This document shows, piece after piece, positions 47,550-57,545 of a DNA stretch of 64,000 nt. Position numbers and translations under genes: made by a program. The notes beneath the pieces were generated by a model. That model saw nothing but the letters and a program-made list of their open reading frames with translations. It had not been told where the DNA came from and ran no database searches. Every line of letters begins with the position of its first letter. The stretch's first letter is position 1. This DNA comes from Planococcus liqunii (GTDB lineage: Bacteria > Bacillota > Bacilli > Bacillales_A > Planococcaceae): positions 3,100,001 through 3,164,000 of the forward strand of contig NZ_CP129238.1 of assembly GCF_030413595.1 (NCBI RefSeq), given 5' to 3'.

Positions 47550-48785
47550 TTATTTGTACAATGGAAAACTAGCTGTTAGCTTAGCCGTCCGTTCTGTAGC
47601 TTCTTTTTTCACTGCTTCATCTTCCGGGTTTTTCAACAGCAACGCCATGATGGAAGCAATTTCTTTCATTTCCGGTTCTTTAAATCCGCGCGAAGTGACG
47701 GCAGGTGTTCCAAGACGGATTCCTGAAGTGACAAACGGGCTTTGCGGATCAAATGGAATGGTGTTTTTATTTGTCGTGATTCCCACTTCGTCAAGCACAT
47801 GCTCCGCCACTTTCCCTGTCAAATTCAATGAACGAAGGTCGATAAGCATTAGGTGGTTGTCTGTTCCTCCGGAAACGATGTCAACGCCTTCTGACTTTAA
47901 GCCTTCTGCAAGCGCTTGTGCATTTTTAACCACTTGTTCGATATAAGTTTTGAATTCGGGCTTTTGTGCTTCTCCGAACGCTACTGCTTTACCTGCTATA
48001 ACATGCATAAGCGGACCGCCTTGAATTCCAGGGAAAATCGTTTTATCGATTTTCTTCGCGAATTCTTCTTTGCAAAGGATCAAGCCGCCGCGTGGTCCGC
48101 GAAGCGTTTTGTGTGTGGTTGAAGTTACGAAATGAGCGTGAGGCACTGGGTTCGGATGTGCACCAACTGCAACCAAGCCTGCAATATGGGCCATGTCCAC
48201 CAACAAGTAAGCACCAATTTCATCGGCAATTTCACGGAATTTCGCGAAATCCAAAACGCGTGAATAGGCGCTGGTTCCCGCTACGATCATTTTCGGTTTA
48301 TGTTCAAGCGCTGCTGCACGCACCGTTTCGTAATCGATTAATTGTGTTTCTTCATTAACTCCGTACTCAACGAAGTTATACTGCATTCCACTGAAGTTGA
48401 CCTTGCTGCCATGCGTCAAATGTCCGCCATGGTTCAAGTTCATCCCTAGGATTGTGTCGCCTTTTTCAAGGACTGCTGTGTATACGGCCATATTTGCCTG
48501 TGATCCGGAGTGCGGCTGAACGTTTGCATGTTCAGCACCAAAAATTTCTTTCAGGCGGTCACGTGCAATGTTTTCAACAACGTCTACAAACTCGCATCCA
48601 CCATAATAGCGTTTGCCCGGGTACCCCTCAGCATACTTGTTTGTAAGGACTGAACCCTGAGCCTCCATTACTGCTTGTGATACAAAGTTTTCAGAAGCAA
48701 TTAGTTCTATGTTCGCTTCCTGACGTTCTTTCTCTGCATTCATTGCTTCGTAAACTGCCGGGTCCTGCGTTTTAATCAATTCCAT
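47550..48785 (-). CDS. glyA: Serine hydroxymethyltransferase
   Basis: 411-aa PLP enzyme interconverting serine and glycine with tetrahydrofolate. PLP lysine in [33 protein letters not shown] and [12 protein letters not shown] are intact. Start: ATG (MELIKTQD) 8 nt after AGGAGGG; the ATG at 48845 lies inside the ywlG frame. Overlaps the end of ywlG by 14 nt, so the two are coupled. Confidence 0.96.
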   Translation of the reverse strand: MELIKTQDPAVYEAMNAEKERQEANIELIASENFVSQAVMEAQGSVLTNKYAEGYPGKRYYGGCEFVDVVENIARDRLKEIFGAEHANVQPHSGSQANMAVYTAVLEKGDTILGMNLNHGGHLTHGSKVNFSGMQYNFVEYGVNEETQLIDYETVRAAALEHKPKMIVAGTSAYSRVLDFAKFREIADEIGAYLLVDMAHIAGLVAVGAHPNPVPHAHFVTSTTHKTLRGPRGGLILCKEEFAKKIDKTIFPGIQGGPLMHVIAGKAVAFGEAQKPEFKTYIEQVVKNAQALAEGLKSEGVDIVSGGTDNHLMLIDLRSLNLTGKVAEHVLDEVGITTNKNTIPFDPQSPFVTSGIRLGTPAVTSRGFKEPEMKEIASIMALLLKNPEDEAVKKEATERTAKLTASFPLYK

Positions 48786-49356
48786 CTGTGTATCCCTCCT
48801 GTAATTGGACAAGCTCACGATCGTACCTTGCGCGTTCTCCGCCAATCAACTTCGGCCGGGTAGTTGCAGCTGACACAATCGCTTCACCTACTAGTTTAAC
48901 AGAAGTTCGCAGTGGAACGGCGACTCTTTTTAAATGCATGCCAATCATGGTCTGTCCGATGTCGATTCCGGCATGCGCCTGAACTTCTTCAACCACGACT
49001 GGATCGTTCATCGCTGTATAAGCAAACGCACTCATCGAGCCGCCGGCTTTAGGCATCGGGACAACGGTTACCGGCTCCCATCCATACTTTTCCGCTGCTT
49101 CGCGTTCAATCGTCAATGCACGGTTGATGTGTTCGCAGCCTTGAAAAGCGAGGTAAATCCGGTGTCGCTCAGCAAAATTTTGGAGCGGTTCGTATAAATC
49201 TTCCGCAATATCCAAAGTGCCGCCTGTACCAATCCGTTTCCCTGCCACTTCCGAAGTGGAGCAGCCGACCACAAACACTTGACCTTTTCTAAATTGAATC
49301 TGTTGCTCCAATTCACTTAACGTCTCTTCCAGCTGAAGCTGCCACAATGTTTGCAT
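48772..49356 (-). CDS. ywlG: YwlG family protein (UPF0340)
   Basis: 194-aa soluble protein of the UPF0340/TIGR01440 family: [55 protein letters not shown]. Function unknown; always near glyA/rpiB in Bacilli. Start ATG 8 nt after AAAGGAG (GTG nine bases upstream possible). 17 nt after rpiB. Confidence 0.9.
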   Translation of the reverse strand: MQTLWQLQLEETLSELEQQIQFRKGQVFVVGCSTSEVAGKRIGTGGTLDIAEDLYEPLQNFAERHRIYLAFQGCEHINRALTIEREAAEKYGWEPVTVVPMPKAGGSMSAFAYTAMNDPVVVEEVQAHAGIDIGQTMIGMHLKRVAVPLRTSVKLVGEAIVSAATTRPKLIGGERARYDRELVQLQEGYTDGID

Positions 49357-49373
49357 ATCGACCACTCCTTTTA

Positions 49374-49811
49374 TTATTGTTCGAGGTCTGTTACTTTTTG
49401 GACGCGCGTCTGGTGTCTGCCGCCTTCAAATTCTTCTGTCAGCCAAGTGCGGGCAATCTCGCGTGCCAAACCAGGCCCGATAACGCGTTCCCCCATCGCT
49501 AAGACATTCGAATTGTTATGGCCTCTTGTCGCTTTGGCGCTGAATACATCATGCACCAATGCACAACGGATGCCTTTTACTTTGTTTGCCGCAATCGACA
49601 TGCCGATACCAGTTCCGCAAATCAGAATTCCGCGGTCAAATTCACCTTTTGCTACGGCCTCCGCTACCGGTTTTGCATAGTCCGGATAGTCGACGGAGTC
49701 GTCTGTATGCGGTCCGAAATCCTGATACTCTATTCCCATTTCGTTCAATAAATTCACGATTTCTTTGCGGAGATTGTTCCCGCCGTGGTCAGATGATATA
49801 GCAATTTTCAT
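49374..49811 (-). CDS. rpiB: Ribose 5-phosphate isomerase B
   Basis: 145-aa RpiB/LacA-LacB family enzyme for ribulose 5-phosphate / ribose 5-phosphate exchange. ISSDHGGNNLRKEI (Asp/His), the Cys in LICGTGIGMSIAANKVKGIRCALVHD, and RGHNNSNVLAMGERVIG are intact. Strong ribosome site (GAGGG). Together with fsa it serves the pentose phosphate pathway. Confidence 0.94.
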   Translation of the reverse strand: MKIAISSDHGGNNLRKEIVNLLNEMGIEYQDFGPHTDDSVDYPDYAKPVAEAVAKGEFDRGILICGTGIGMSIAANKVKGIRCALVHDVFSAKATRGHNNSNVLAMGERVIGPGLAREIARTWLTEEFEGGRHQTRVQKVTDLEQ

Positions 49812-49944
49812 GAATAGCCCTCTTTTCTTTTCTGTTGAAGTGAAAACCGCTAAAATGCAATCTTCACTTTTCTTTCATTCTAACATCAAAAACCCAAAAA
49901 TCCTACAAACCCGCTGTTAAGTTGGTTTTATGGCGAAATCGGCA

Positions 49945-49983
49945 AAGAAAAAGCCATTTGCATCTGCGCAAACGGCTTTCTTT
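49945..49983 (-). terminator. Terminator of ywlE
   Basis: On the minus strand GAAAGCCGTTTGC pairs, with two mismatches, to GCAAATGGCTTTTTC; T-rich end. Eight nt after the stop at 49991. Confidence 0.75.
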
Positions 49984-49990
49984 CAATCAG

Positions 49991-50443
49991 TCAGTTCTTT
50001 TCTGTCAATTCTTCTTCGGTGAGCTTATCCACGACCCGGTCGATCAATGTTTTCAGTTCATTGAAGGTCTGCTGGTATGTGGACAGTGAACCTCCATATG
50101 GGTCGCTGACATCTGCTGCTGTTCCGCTCGCAAATTCTTTCAGCGTGTAGAGTTTGCCGGCAAAGGCCGGGTAGTGCTGCAGCAACAATTGTTTATGTGA
50201 ATTCGTCATGGTCAAAATGAGTGTTGCCCATTCCATATCTTTTGGCAAAAGCTGTTTTGAAGTGTGCTCAAAAGAAATCCCTGCCCCGTCCAAAACGGTC
50301 TGGGCGTTTGCAGATAAAGGCGCTTCGCCTGCAAAGATACCGGCGGAACGGACTTCAACGCCCGGCAGCTCTTTCGCCGTCAAAATCGCTTCTGCCATCG
50401 GGCTGCGGCACGTATTGCCTGTACATACAAAGAAAATCTTCAT
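49991..50443 (-). CDS. ywlE: Protein-arginine phosphatase (low-molecular-weight phosphatase fold)
   Basis: 150-aa enzyme. The P-loop reads VCTGNTCRSPMAEA with nucleophile Cys7 and Arg13; Thr11 in this loop is the residue tied to phospho-arginine specificity in Bacillus YwlE. The general-acid Asp lies in SDPYGGS. It would reverse McsB arginine phosphorylation and so restrain ClpCP-mediated degradation. Start: ATG 50443 after GGTGGGGG; GTG 50455 possible. Gap to rpiB has a terminator. Confidence 0.92.
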   Translation of the reverse strand: MKIFFVCTGNTCRSPMAEAILTAKELPGVEVRSAGIFAGEAPLSANAQTVLDGAGISFEHTSKQLLPKDMEWATLILTMTNSHKQLLLQHYPAFAGKLYTLKEFASGTAADVSDPYGGSLSTYQQTFNELKTLIDRVVDKLTEEELTEKN

Positions 50444-50467
50444 CGTATCCCCCACCTTAAGAATAGA

Positions 50468-51460
50468 TTAGCTAAACCATTTATGGTCAGCTGCTTTTTC
50501 CAATCTGTTCATCATGGCTACATTCCGCTTCGGAGCCGGAGATACCGTAGCCAGAATCAGGTCCACATCCGTGCGGTCGCATTTTCGCAAACTATCGTAT
50601 AGGGTTTCGGCAGACAACCGAAAATAATAATCGGCCAACGGAAATTCAGCAGTGCTTAAAACCGCCACTTTCTTGCCGTCTTTTTGTACATGTTCAATTG
50701 CTTTCTCTACCAAAGCCTGATTGTTTTCAATCAAATACACCGGAGCTTCAGGAGCATAATGCATGTATTTCATCCCAGGCGACTTCGGTGCGTTGCCTTG
50801 GATATCAGAAGAAAGGCGCACCGTGCCGATCACTTGTTCAAGGTCCTCTTTTGTGATGTTTCCAGGCCGCAAAATAACAGGCGGCTCGCACGTCATATCC
50901 AAAACCGTTGATTCAATGCCGATGGCAGTCGCCCCTCCATCAAGAATAAGGGGAATAATGCCTTCCATATCGTGGTAAACATGTTCTGCACGCGTCGGGC
51001 TCGGTTTGCCGCTGGTGTTCGCGCTGGGTGCAGCAATCGGCAATTTCACCCGTCTCAGCAAGTTTAACGCAACGGGATGGTTCGGAACACGAATCCCAAC
51101 TGTAGACAAGCCTGCCGTAACATTTGCAGCGAAAGCATCCGGCTTGGACTTCATGATCAAAGTCAATGCACCTGGCCAAAAAGCATCCATGCACTGAAGT
51201 GCTTTTTCCGGAACGTTTTGCACCCATTCCAATGCACTTTCTTTCGAATCGACATGGACAATCAGCGGATTATCCGCCGGCCGGCCTTTTGCCTCAAAAA
51301 TCTTTTCAACGGCTTGTGGATTTGTGGCATCAGCGCCTAAGCCGTAAACCGTTTCTGTCGGAAAAGCGACAAGGCCTTCATTTCGAAGGATTTCCACAGC
51401 TTGTGAATAACTTTCTTCTTTATTCACATTTTTATCCACAAGAATAATTTCCGTTTCCAT
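50468..51460 (-). CDS. tsaC: L-threonylcarbamoyladenylate synthase (Sua5/YwlC)
   Basis: 330-aa enzyme of tRNA t6A synthesis: makes threonylcarbamoyl-AMP from Thr, bicarbonate and ATP. N-terminal YrdC domain (LVAFPTETVYGLGADATN, KIFEAKGRPADNPLIVHV, PSANTSGKPSPT) and C-terminal Sua5 domain (SPGMKYMHYAPEAPVYL). Start ATG 7 nt after AGGAGAT. In Bacillus spoIIR lies close upstream; here prmC is the next gene, 90 nt away. Confidence 0.94.
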   Translation of the reverse strand: METEIILVDKNVNKEESYSQAVEILRNEGLVAFPTETVYGLGADATNPQAVEKIFEAKGRPADNPLIVHVDSKESALEWVQNVPEKALQCMDAFWPGALTLIMKSKPDAFAANVTAGLSTVGIRVPNHPVALNLLRRVKLPIAAPSANTSGKPSPTRAEHVYHDMEGIIPLILDGGATAIGIESTVLDMTCEPPVILRPGNITKEDLEQVIGTVRLSSDIQGNAPKSPGMKYMHYAPEAPVYLIENNQALVEKAIEHVQKDGKKVAVLSTAEFPLADYYFRLSAETLYDSLRKCDRTDVDLILATVSPAPKRNVAMMNRLEKAADHKWFS

Positions 51461-51550
51461 GTGAACATCTCCTATTTTTACTGGTTTCATATAAATTTAT
51501 CCACAAATTGTGTATAAATCAAAATATTGAATCGGAAAAGTGTTAACAAC

Positions 51551-52408
51551 TTAGCGGATAATGCAAAAAACCATACGGTCGTTGCTGTTGATATCTTTTT
51601 TAATATACACCTTGCCGTTCGGAAAAGCTGTTTTTAACAAACTTTCTACTGCCGCACCCTGTTGATAACCGATTTCAAAACCGATGATTCCGGGTTTATT
51701 CAGCAAAGGCGGCAATTGTTCTGCCATTTTTTCATATAGTGCCAAACCATTATTGTCCGCAAACAACGCGCTGTGCGGCTCATGGTCATGGACGGTATCC
51801 GCCAAATCGCCGGCTTCTTCATGAGCGATATACGGCGGGTTCGATAATACGATATCCCATTTCCGATCGCAGATTGGATCAGCCAGATCCCCCAGCTGAA
51901 AGCTCACTTCTGCACCAAGCTGTTGCGCATTCCGTTTAGCCATAGCCAGTGCTTTTTCCGATATGTCTGTAGCCGTTACTCGGGAACCTGGGAGTTCACA
52001 TTTCATGGTAATGGCAATAATGCCGCTGCCAGTCCCAATGTCGGCAATCGAAGGATTGTTAGCCGGAAACAGCTCAGCTGCCAATTTCAAGGTCTCTTCT
52101 ACTAATTCTTCGGTTTCGGGCCGCGGGATCAGTACGTCTTCATTGACCTCAAAAGTTCTTCCATAAAATTCTTCGGTTCCGGTCAAATGCTGGACCGGGA
52201 CGCCTGCAGCATGCTGCTCGACCTTGCTCCAAAAGCGCTTAAATGCTGCTTCGTCTATTTCATCGCGCATCGCGGACAAAAGCCCGGCATGCGATAAGCC
52301 AAGTTCATGCTGCAGCAGGATGCGTGCCACGGCTTCTTCCCGCCCTTTGCTTTTTAAAAAAGAAGAAGCCCCGTTAAGGGCCTCAAAAAGTCGTCTGCTT
52401 TTAGTCAT
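51551..52408 (-). CDS. prmC: Peptide chain release factor N5-glutamine methyltransferase
   Basis: 285-aa methyltransferase that modifies the GGQ glutamine of release factors. SAM site [13 protein letters not shown], catalytic [13 protein letters not shown] (NPPY), and N-terminal helical bundle with [11 protein letters not shown]. Start overlaps the prfA stop by 8 nt, the usual prfA-prmC coupling. Confidence 0.95.
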   Translation of the reverse strand: MTKSRRLFEALNGASSFLKSKGREEAVARILLQHELGLSHAGLLSAMRDEIDEAAFKRFWSKVEQHAAGVPVQHLTGTEEFYGRTFEVNEDVLIPRPETEELVEETLKLAAELFPANNPSIADIGTGSGIIAITMKCELPGSRVTATDISEKALAMAKRNAQQLGAEVSFQLGDLADPICDRKWDIVLSNPPYIAHEEAGDLADTVHDHEPHSALFADNNGLALYEKMAEQLPPLLNKPGIIGFEIGYQQGAAVESLLKTAFPNGKVYIKKDINSNDRMVFCIIR

Positions 52409-53474
52409 TGTTTAAACTTTCCATTCTTGCAGACTGCTCTTCCACAACCAATGCTTCAATGATTTCATCCATTTTGCCTTGCATAATCTGGTCCAGCTTT
52501 TGGATGGTCAAACCAATGCGGTGGTCCGTTACGCGGTTTTGCGGGAAATTATATGTGCGAATCCGTTCTGAACGATCCCCGGTTCCGACTGCCGATTTGC
52601 GGACTGCGTCATATTCTGCTTGTGCTTCCTGCTGGAATTTATCATAAACACGGGCACGAAGCACTTTCATTGCACTTGCTTTGTTTTTAATCTGTGATTT
52701 TTCATCTTGGCAGGTAACAACCGTATTTGTCGGGATATGCGTTAAGCGTACCGCTGACATTGTCGTGTTAACGGATTGCCCGCCTGCACCTGAAGACGCA
52801 TAGGTATCCACACGGATATCATTGTCATGGATTTCCACTTCCACTTCTTCCACTTCCGGCAAACAAGCCACGGTAGCTGTTGATGTATGGATGCGGCCGC
52901 CAGATTCGGTTTCCGGTACACGCTGGACACGGTGTGCACCGTTTTCGTATTTCAATTTGGAATACGCACCTTTCCCGGTAATCATGACCACCAGTTCCTT
53001 AAACCCGCCCAGGCCTGTCGGGTTGGAATCCATGATGGAAACTTTCCAGCCGTTCGATTCCGCGTAGCGGCTGTACATGCGGTAAAGGTCTCCGGCAAAC
53101 AAGGCCGCTTCGTCTCCGCCTGCTGCCCCGCGGATTTCCATGATGACGTTTTTGTCATCGTTCGGATCTTTCGGAATCAATAAAATGTGGAGGCGTTCTT
53201 CCACTTCCTTCACTTGCGCTTCCAGTTCGCCAACTTCTTCTTTAACCATCTCGCGCATTTCCGGATCCAATTTCTCGTCAAACATCGCTTTGGCGCCTTC
53301 CAGCTGCTGGGTCAAATCCTTATACTCGCGGTAAGCTTCTACCGTTTCCTGCAAATCCGATTGTTCTTTTGAATACTCTCTTAATTTATTCGTATCGCTG
53401 ACAATTTCAGGATCGCTCAACAGTTCGTTTAAACGGTCATAGCGATCTTCGACAGCTTGCAATCGATCAAACAT
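52401..53474 (-). CDS. prfA: Peptide chain release factor 1
   Basis: 357-aa RF1, usual length. GGQ motif in [11 protein letters not shown]; the stop-codon reading tripeptide is PET in [14 protein letters not shown], the RF1 (PxT) type. It releases at UAA and UAG. Start: ATG (MFDRLQ) 7 nt after GAGGTGA; the frame runs open 44 codons upstream into a repeat, which is not coding. Confidence 0.96.
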   Translation of the reverse strand: MFDRLQAVEDRYDRLNELLSDPEIVSDTNKLREYSKEQSDLQETVEAYREYKDLTQQLEGAKAMFDEKLDPEMREMVKEEVGELEAQVKEVEERLHILLIPKDPNDDKNVIMEIRGAAGGDEAALFAGDLYRMYSRYAESNGWKVSIMDSNPTGLGGFKELVVMITGKGAYSKLKYENGAHRVQRVPETESGGRIHTSTATVACLPEVEEVEVEIHDNDIRVDTYASSGAGGQSVNTTMSAVRLTHIPTNTVVTCQDEKSQIKNKASAMKVLRARVYDKFQQEAQAEYDAVRKSAVGTGDRSERIRTYNFPQNRVTDHRIGLTIQKLDQIMQGKMDEIIEALVVEEQSARMESLNND

Positions 53475-53514
53475 TTCCAAATCACCTCTGTTTCTGGTTT
53501 CTTTTATAGAATTG

Positions 53515-53690
53515 TCGATATTCCGCAAAACAGTTGCGAAGCTAATGGACGCAGCTTGCAAGGTCATTAGCTTTGCGACGAAGCGCCCAGCGCTGCAGGA
53601 GCACATGTTTTAAGGCCGCGGGCTTGCGCCGAGCTATTCCCGCAGGCGTCTCCGCTGTTTTGCTCCATATCTAAGTGAATAATCATTAAG
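53515..53690 (-). mobile_element. Third copy of the GC-rich core element
   Basis: Read on the minus strand it begins GATATGGAGCAAAACAGCG, then GACGCCTGCGGGAATAGC, and ends CAACTGTTTTGCGGAATATCG, matching the core of 149-466 at both ends. The middle differs and holds a hairpin with GCAAAGCTAATG arms (53534-53578). No flanking hairpin duplication is seen. Confidence 0.6.
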
Positions 53691-53727
53691 AAGCTATCTA
53701 ATTGTTAATTTCTCTTCTAATAAACCT

Positions 53728-53960
53728 CTCTAGCGCCGGCGCGTTCAGGGGCTAGGCAAAGCAATGAGACAAGTGGTCTTCTCGGCTCATTGTGAGAGCC
53801 AAAGAGGTGCCCAAAAGATTTGGGTGACTCTTTGGCGACGAGCTTGCGCAAGAGCAACGCACTTTCATGTTTCGAAGCTAGCGCAGCGATGCAGAAACAA
53901 TCGTCTTTGCCTTTCCCAAAGCGGCCAAAGCGGTTTACAAAAGTTATCATCTATAAGAAA
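53728..53960. repeat. Structured non-coding segment, second repeat type
   Basis: Starts AGCGCCGGCGCG and contains AAAGAGGTGCCCAAA / TTTGGGTGACTCTTT, an imperfect hairpin (about 53802-53834). The 77-codon minus-strand frame across it lacks a ribosome site. It resembles dispersed repeats of Bacilli as I remember them (GGGGCTAGGCAAAGC), but only one copy is in this window. Confidence 0.4.
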
Positions 53961-53974
53961 TTTATATAAAAATT

Positions 53975-54568
53975 TTAATTCGAAACTGTTACACCAGTCG
54001 GTACTTCGTGGTGGTGGCGGCAGCGGGGCTCGTAGGCTTCTGAAGCTCCGACTAAGATGGTTGGATCATCGGAACCGGCCGGTTTGCCGTTGATGAGCCG
54101 CTGCGTCCGGCTTGCCGGCGAACCGCAAACTGTGCAGACTGCCTGCAATTTCGTCACTTGCTCCGCAATCGAAAGCAAGGTCGGCATCGGTCCGAAAGGG
54201 AGTCCTCTGAAATCCTGGTCAAGTCCGGCTACAATGACCCGGAATCCGTGGTTTGCAAGTTTTTGGACATTGTCGACGATTTGTTCATCAAAAAATTGAG
54301 CTTCATCAATAGCAATGACATCGTAATCATCTGTGATAAATTGCCACATTTCTTCTGAATGCTCAATCGGCAAGGCGATAACGGTCGCCCCGTTATGGGA
54401 AACAACCGCTTCTTCGCTGTAGCGGTCGTCAATTTTCGGTTTGAATACTGCAATTTTTTGTTTGGCAAATTGTGCACGCCGAACCCGGCGGATCAATTCT
54501 TCCGATTTCCCTGAAAACATACTTCCGCAAATCAGCTCTACCCAGCCTGACTGTTTCATAACATACAT
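53975..54568 (-). CDS. tdk: Thymidine kinase
   Basis: 197-aa type II thymidine kinase (thymidine + ATP to dTMP). P-loop [26 protein letters not shown], and a zinc site with CTVCGSPA and C-terminal RCRHH. Start ATG (MYVMKQ) after AAGGGG; upstream in-frame ATGs lack ribosome sites. Upstream gene rpmE has its own terminator. Confidence 0.95.
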   Translation of the reverse strand: MYVMKQSGWVELICGSMFSGKSEELIRRVRRAQFAKQKIAVFKPKIDDRYSEEAVVSHNGATVIALPIEHSEEMWQFITDDYDVIAIDEAQFFDEQIVDNVQKLANHGFRVIVAGLDQDFRGLPFGPMPTLLSIAEQVTKLQAVCTVCGSPASRTQRLINGKPAGSDDPTILVGASEAYEPRCRHHHEVPTGVTVSN

Positions 54569-54675
54569 AAGTGAGACCCCTTTCAAACGCTCTTTAATCA
54601 TTATAATCATACCCAAAAACAGACGGCAATACTGCATTTTTCTTACTATGTAAGCCGATTATACGGCTATTAAAC

Positions 54676-54715
54676 GAAAAAATACCTGCTTCGCGTTTTC
54701 GCGCAAAGCAGGTAT
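54676..54715 (-). terminator. Terminator of rpmE
   Basis: ATACCTGCTT / AAGCAGGTAT outer stem (54682-54715) with an inner CGCG/CGCG pairing, and six T on the minus strand. Confidence 0.92.
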
Positions 54716-54726
54716 ATTTTTTACTA

Positions 54727-54942
54727 TTACTGGTTGATTTCTTCTTTGATGCCGTATTTTTTGTTGAAACGGTCTACGCGGCCATCTGCTGCTGCGAATT
54801 TCTGACGTCCAGTGTAGAATGGATGACATTCTGAGCAAAGCTCGACGTTGATGTTTTCTTTTACAGAACCTGTAGTGAAAGAATTCCCACATGAGCAAGT
54901 TACTGTTGCTTGTTTGTAATCTGGATGAATACCTGTTTTCAT
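54727..54942 (-). CDS. rpmE: 50S ribosomal protein L31 (zinc-binding type)
   Basis: 71-aa ribosomal protein. Four zinc cysteines (Cys16, Cys18, Cys36, Cys39 in TCSCGN and LCSECH) mark the zinc-containing paralog, which in Bacillus is replaced by a zinc-free form (YtiA) when zinc is scarce. GGAGGAG before the ATG. Located between rho and tdk as in Bacillus. Confidence 0.95.
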   Translation of the reverse strand: MKTGIHPDYKQATVTCSCGNSFTTGSVKENINVELCSECHPFYTGRQKFAAADGRVDRFNKKYGIKEEINQ

Positions 54943-55094
54943 TATTGTTTCTCCTCCCGCCCTGAACCATCTGGAACAGAGTTTAATAATCTATTTGACT
55001 ATTGCCTTACATGGCTCTTTAGGCCATATATGCAATAGCACTGTTTCAATTCACTCTCATAATCATAACAAAATTTTAGGTGCTTTGCAACTAT

Positions 55095-56378
55095 TTAAAT
55101 CATCTTTTTGTTGCTGCGATGTGCTTTCATTTCACTGTTCAGCTGTTCGAAAAATTCTTCATTCGTTTTCGTCTGGCCAAGCTTTTTCAGGAAGCGTTCC
55201 CCGAAATCCGGTGAATCCGAAAACGTTTTGCGGATTGCCCAAAGTTTCTCCAGCTGCGCCGGATCAAGAAGCAATTCTTCTTTTCTTGTTCCTGAACGGC
55301 GGATATCGAGCGCCGGGAAAATGCGGCGTTCCGCCAGGCTGCGGTCAAGATGCAATTCCATATTGCCTGTCCCTTTAAATTCTTCATAAATCACTTCATC
55401 CATACGCGAACCCGTATCTACCAAAGCCGTCGCCAAAATCGTCAAGCTCCCGCCTTCTTCAATATTCCGGGCTGCCCCGAAAAAGCGTTTGGGCCGATGG
55501 AACGCAGCAGGATCAATTCCTCCTGATAGTGTACGACCGCTTGGCGGAATAACCAAATTATATGCTCGCGCCAATCGTGTAATAGAATCCATCAAGATGA
55601 TGACGTCACGTTTATGCTCGACGAGACGCATGGCGCGTTCGAGCACAAGTTCAGCCACTTTCACGTGATTTTCCGGCACTTCGTCAAATGTCGATGACAC
55701 GACGTCCGCATCCACCGAACGCTCGATGTCTGTCACTTCTTCCGGCCGCTCATCAATCAATAGCACGATCAGCTCTGCTTCCGGATGGTTTGTCGTAATC
55801 GAATTGGCAATTTCTTTCAACAGCATCGTCTTGCCGGCTTTAGGCGGCGCTACAATCAGACCGCGCTGGCCAAATCCGACAGGTGCCACTAAATCCATGA
55901 TGCGTGCAGACAAATCTTTCGGCGTGGTTTCAAGCCGGATATGGCGATCCGGATAAAGCGGCGTTAATCCTGGGAAGTGGACACGTTCTTTGGCAACTTC
56001 CGGGTCTTCTCCGTTTACTGCTTCTACTTGCAGCAGCCCAAAATAACGTTCGTTTTCTTTTGGCGGCCGCACTTTCCCTGAAACTTTATCGCCGTTGCGC
56101 AAATCAAACCGGCGGATTTGGGAAGCAGAAATGTAAATGTCCTGCGAGCTTGGCGAATAGTTGATTGGACGCAAGAAGCCGAAGCCTTCCGATTGGATGA
56201 TTTCAAGGACGCCTTCCATAAAGAAGAAGCCTTCTTGTTCCGCTCTTGTTTTTAAAATCGCAAAAATCAATTCTTTTTTTGTTAATTTGCTGTAGTTGGT
56301 CAGCTTGTATTCTTTCGCCAAATTGTAAAGCTCTCTTAGCGTCATATTTTCCAAAGCCGAAATTGTTATCGTTGTCAT
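55095..56378 (-). CDS. rho: Transcription termination factor Rho
   Basis: 427-aa hexameric RNA helicase. N-terminal Rho_N helices ([24 protein letters not shown]), cold-shock-like RNA-binding domain ([20 protein letters not shown]), Walker [13 protein letters not shown], Walker [18 protein letters not shown] loop GGSLTI. Only GAGTGG-like ribosome site. Follows glpX by about 130 nt. Confidence 0.96.
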   Translation of the reverse strand: MTTITISALENMTLRELYNLAKEYKLTNYSKLTKKELIFAILKTRAEQEGFFFMEGVLEIIQSEGFGFLRPINYSPSSQDIYISASQIRRFDLRNGDKVSGKVRPPKENERYFGLLQVEAVNGEDPEVAKERVHFPGLTPLYPDRHIRLETTPKDLSARIMDLVAPVGFGQRGLIVAPPKAGKTMLLKEIANSITTNHPEAELIVLLIDERPEEVTDIERSVDADVVSSTFDEVPENHVKVAELVLERAMRLVEHKRDVIILMDSITRLARAYNLVIPPSGRTLSGGIDPAAFHRPKRFFGAARNIEEGGSLTILATALVDTGSRMDEVIYEEFKGTGNMELHLDRSLAERRIFPALDIRRSGTRKEELLLDPAQLEKLWAIRKTFSDSPDFGERFLKKLGQTKTNEEFFEQLNSEMKAHRSNKKMI

Positions 56379-56466
56379 TTAATTGGACACCACTCTTATT
56401 CATTTATTAGGGTTTATTGGTTAGAGGATCAGTCGTTGAATACATTGGAAAGATCTTTAAAGAAGG

Positions 56467-56489
56467 AGCCCGGCAAAAATGCCGGACTC
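56467..56489 (-). terminator. Weak terminator after glpX
   Basis: GCCCGGC / GCCGGAC stem with a 6-nt loop, 18 nt after the glpX stop; the minus strand continues TCCTTCTTT, a poor T-run. Read-through into rho is likely. Confidence 0.5.
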
Positions 56490-56506
56490 ATTTTGAAGTT
56501 TACTCA

Positions 56507-57472
56507 TTAATCATGCATAACAAGATCTGGTTTTTTCTTCATGCTGTGGCGTCCTTCTACAAAACGGACAGTGCCTGATTTTGCACGCATAACCAATGTA
56601 TGGCTCTCTGCAAAACCGCCTTTCAGCTGAACACCGCGAAGCAATTCGCCGTCTGTGACACCGGTTGCCGCAAAGATGGCGTCGTCCCCTTTTACCAGGT
56701 CCTCCATTTTCAGCACTTTGCTGACATCCAAGCCCATTTTTATGCAGCGCTCGGCTTCTTCTGCTGTTTGGGGCATTAGCTTCCCTTGCAGCTCGCCGCC
56801 CAGGCACTTCAGCCCAACTGCTGCAATTACGCCTTCAGGAGCGCCGCCCGTTCCGAATAGAATATCAACGCCGGTTTTTTCAAAAGCCGTGTTAATAGCT
56901 CCTGCCACATCTCCGTCATTAATCAATTTGATGCGGGCTCCTGCTGCACGAATCTGGTCAATGATATCTTTATGCCGCGGACGATCCAGAATCGTTGCCA
57001 CCACATCTTCGATATCTTTGTTTTTGGCTTTCGCCACTGCTCGAAGGTTATCAATTACAGGTGCATTGATATCGATTTTGCCGACTGCTTCCGGCCCAAC
57101 CGCAATTTTATCCATGTACATATCCGGTGCGTTCAATAAATTGCCGCGGTCAGCAATAGCGAGAACCGCAAGTGCATTCCATCCGCCCGCTGCTACGATA
57201 TTCGTTCCTTCTAGAGGATCGACCGCAACATCCACTTCCGGCCCTTGGCCCGTTCCCAGCTCTTCTCCAATGTAAAGCATTGGCGCTTCGTCCATCTCGC
57301 CTTCACCGATTACAACTACTCCGCGCATCGGAACCGTATCAAAAACGTTCCGCATGGCAGTAGTCGCTGCATCGTCCGCTTCAATCTTCAACCCGCGGCC
57401 CATCCATTTTGCAGAAGCAATTGCAGCCGCCTCTGTCACACGCACCAATTCCATCGATAAACTTCGTTCCAT
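56507..57472 (-). CDS. glpX: Fructose-1,6-bisphosphatase class II
   Basis: 321-aa lithium-sensitive-type phosphatase of gluconeogenesis. [24 protein letters not shown] (metal Asp/Glu), NDGDVAGAI and [13 protein letters not shown] are intact. GGAGG precedes the ATG by 10 nt. It sits with fba, fsa and murA2 as in Bacillus. Confidence 0.94.
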   Translation of the reverse strand: MERSLSMELVRVTEAAAIASAKWMGRGLKIEADDAATTAMRNVFDTVPMRGVVVIGEGEMDEAPMLYIGEELGTGQGPEVDVAVDPLEGTNIVAAGGWNALAVLAIADRGNLLNAPDMYMDKIAVGPEAVGKIDINAPVIDNLRAVAKAKNKDIEDVVATILDRPRHKDIIDQIRAAGARIKLINDGDVAGAINTAFEKTGVDILFGTGGAPEGVIAAVGLKCLGGELQGKLMPQTAEEAERCIKMGLDVSKVLKMEDLVKGDDAIFAATGVTDGELLRGVQLKGGFAESHTLVMRAKSGTVRFVEGRHSMKKKPDLVMHD

Positions 57473-57513
57473 AGTGTCATTTCCTCCAGTTCAGCTTTAA
57501 ATCAGTCTTCCAT

Positions 57514-57522
57514 ATTATAGCA
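57514..57522 (-). promoter_or_regulatory. Extended -10 of glpX
   Basis: TGC-TATAAT on the minus strand, 42 nt ahead of the ATG, in the 73-nt gap after murA2. No clear -35. Confidence 0.45.
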
Positions 57523-57545
57523 TATTTTGACGAGCTAAAAAGAAT

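Noticed and set aside
53717-53950. 77-codon minus-strand frame near tdk
   Set aside because: It covers the hairpin-rich repeat segment and has no ribosome site.
56655-57275. 206-codon plus-strand frame opposite glpX
   Set aside because: Antisense shadow of a conserved enzyme; composition (Ser/Pro/Ala-rich) is typical of such shadows.
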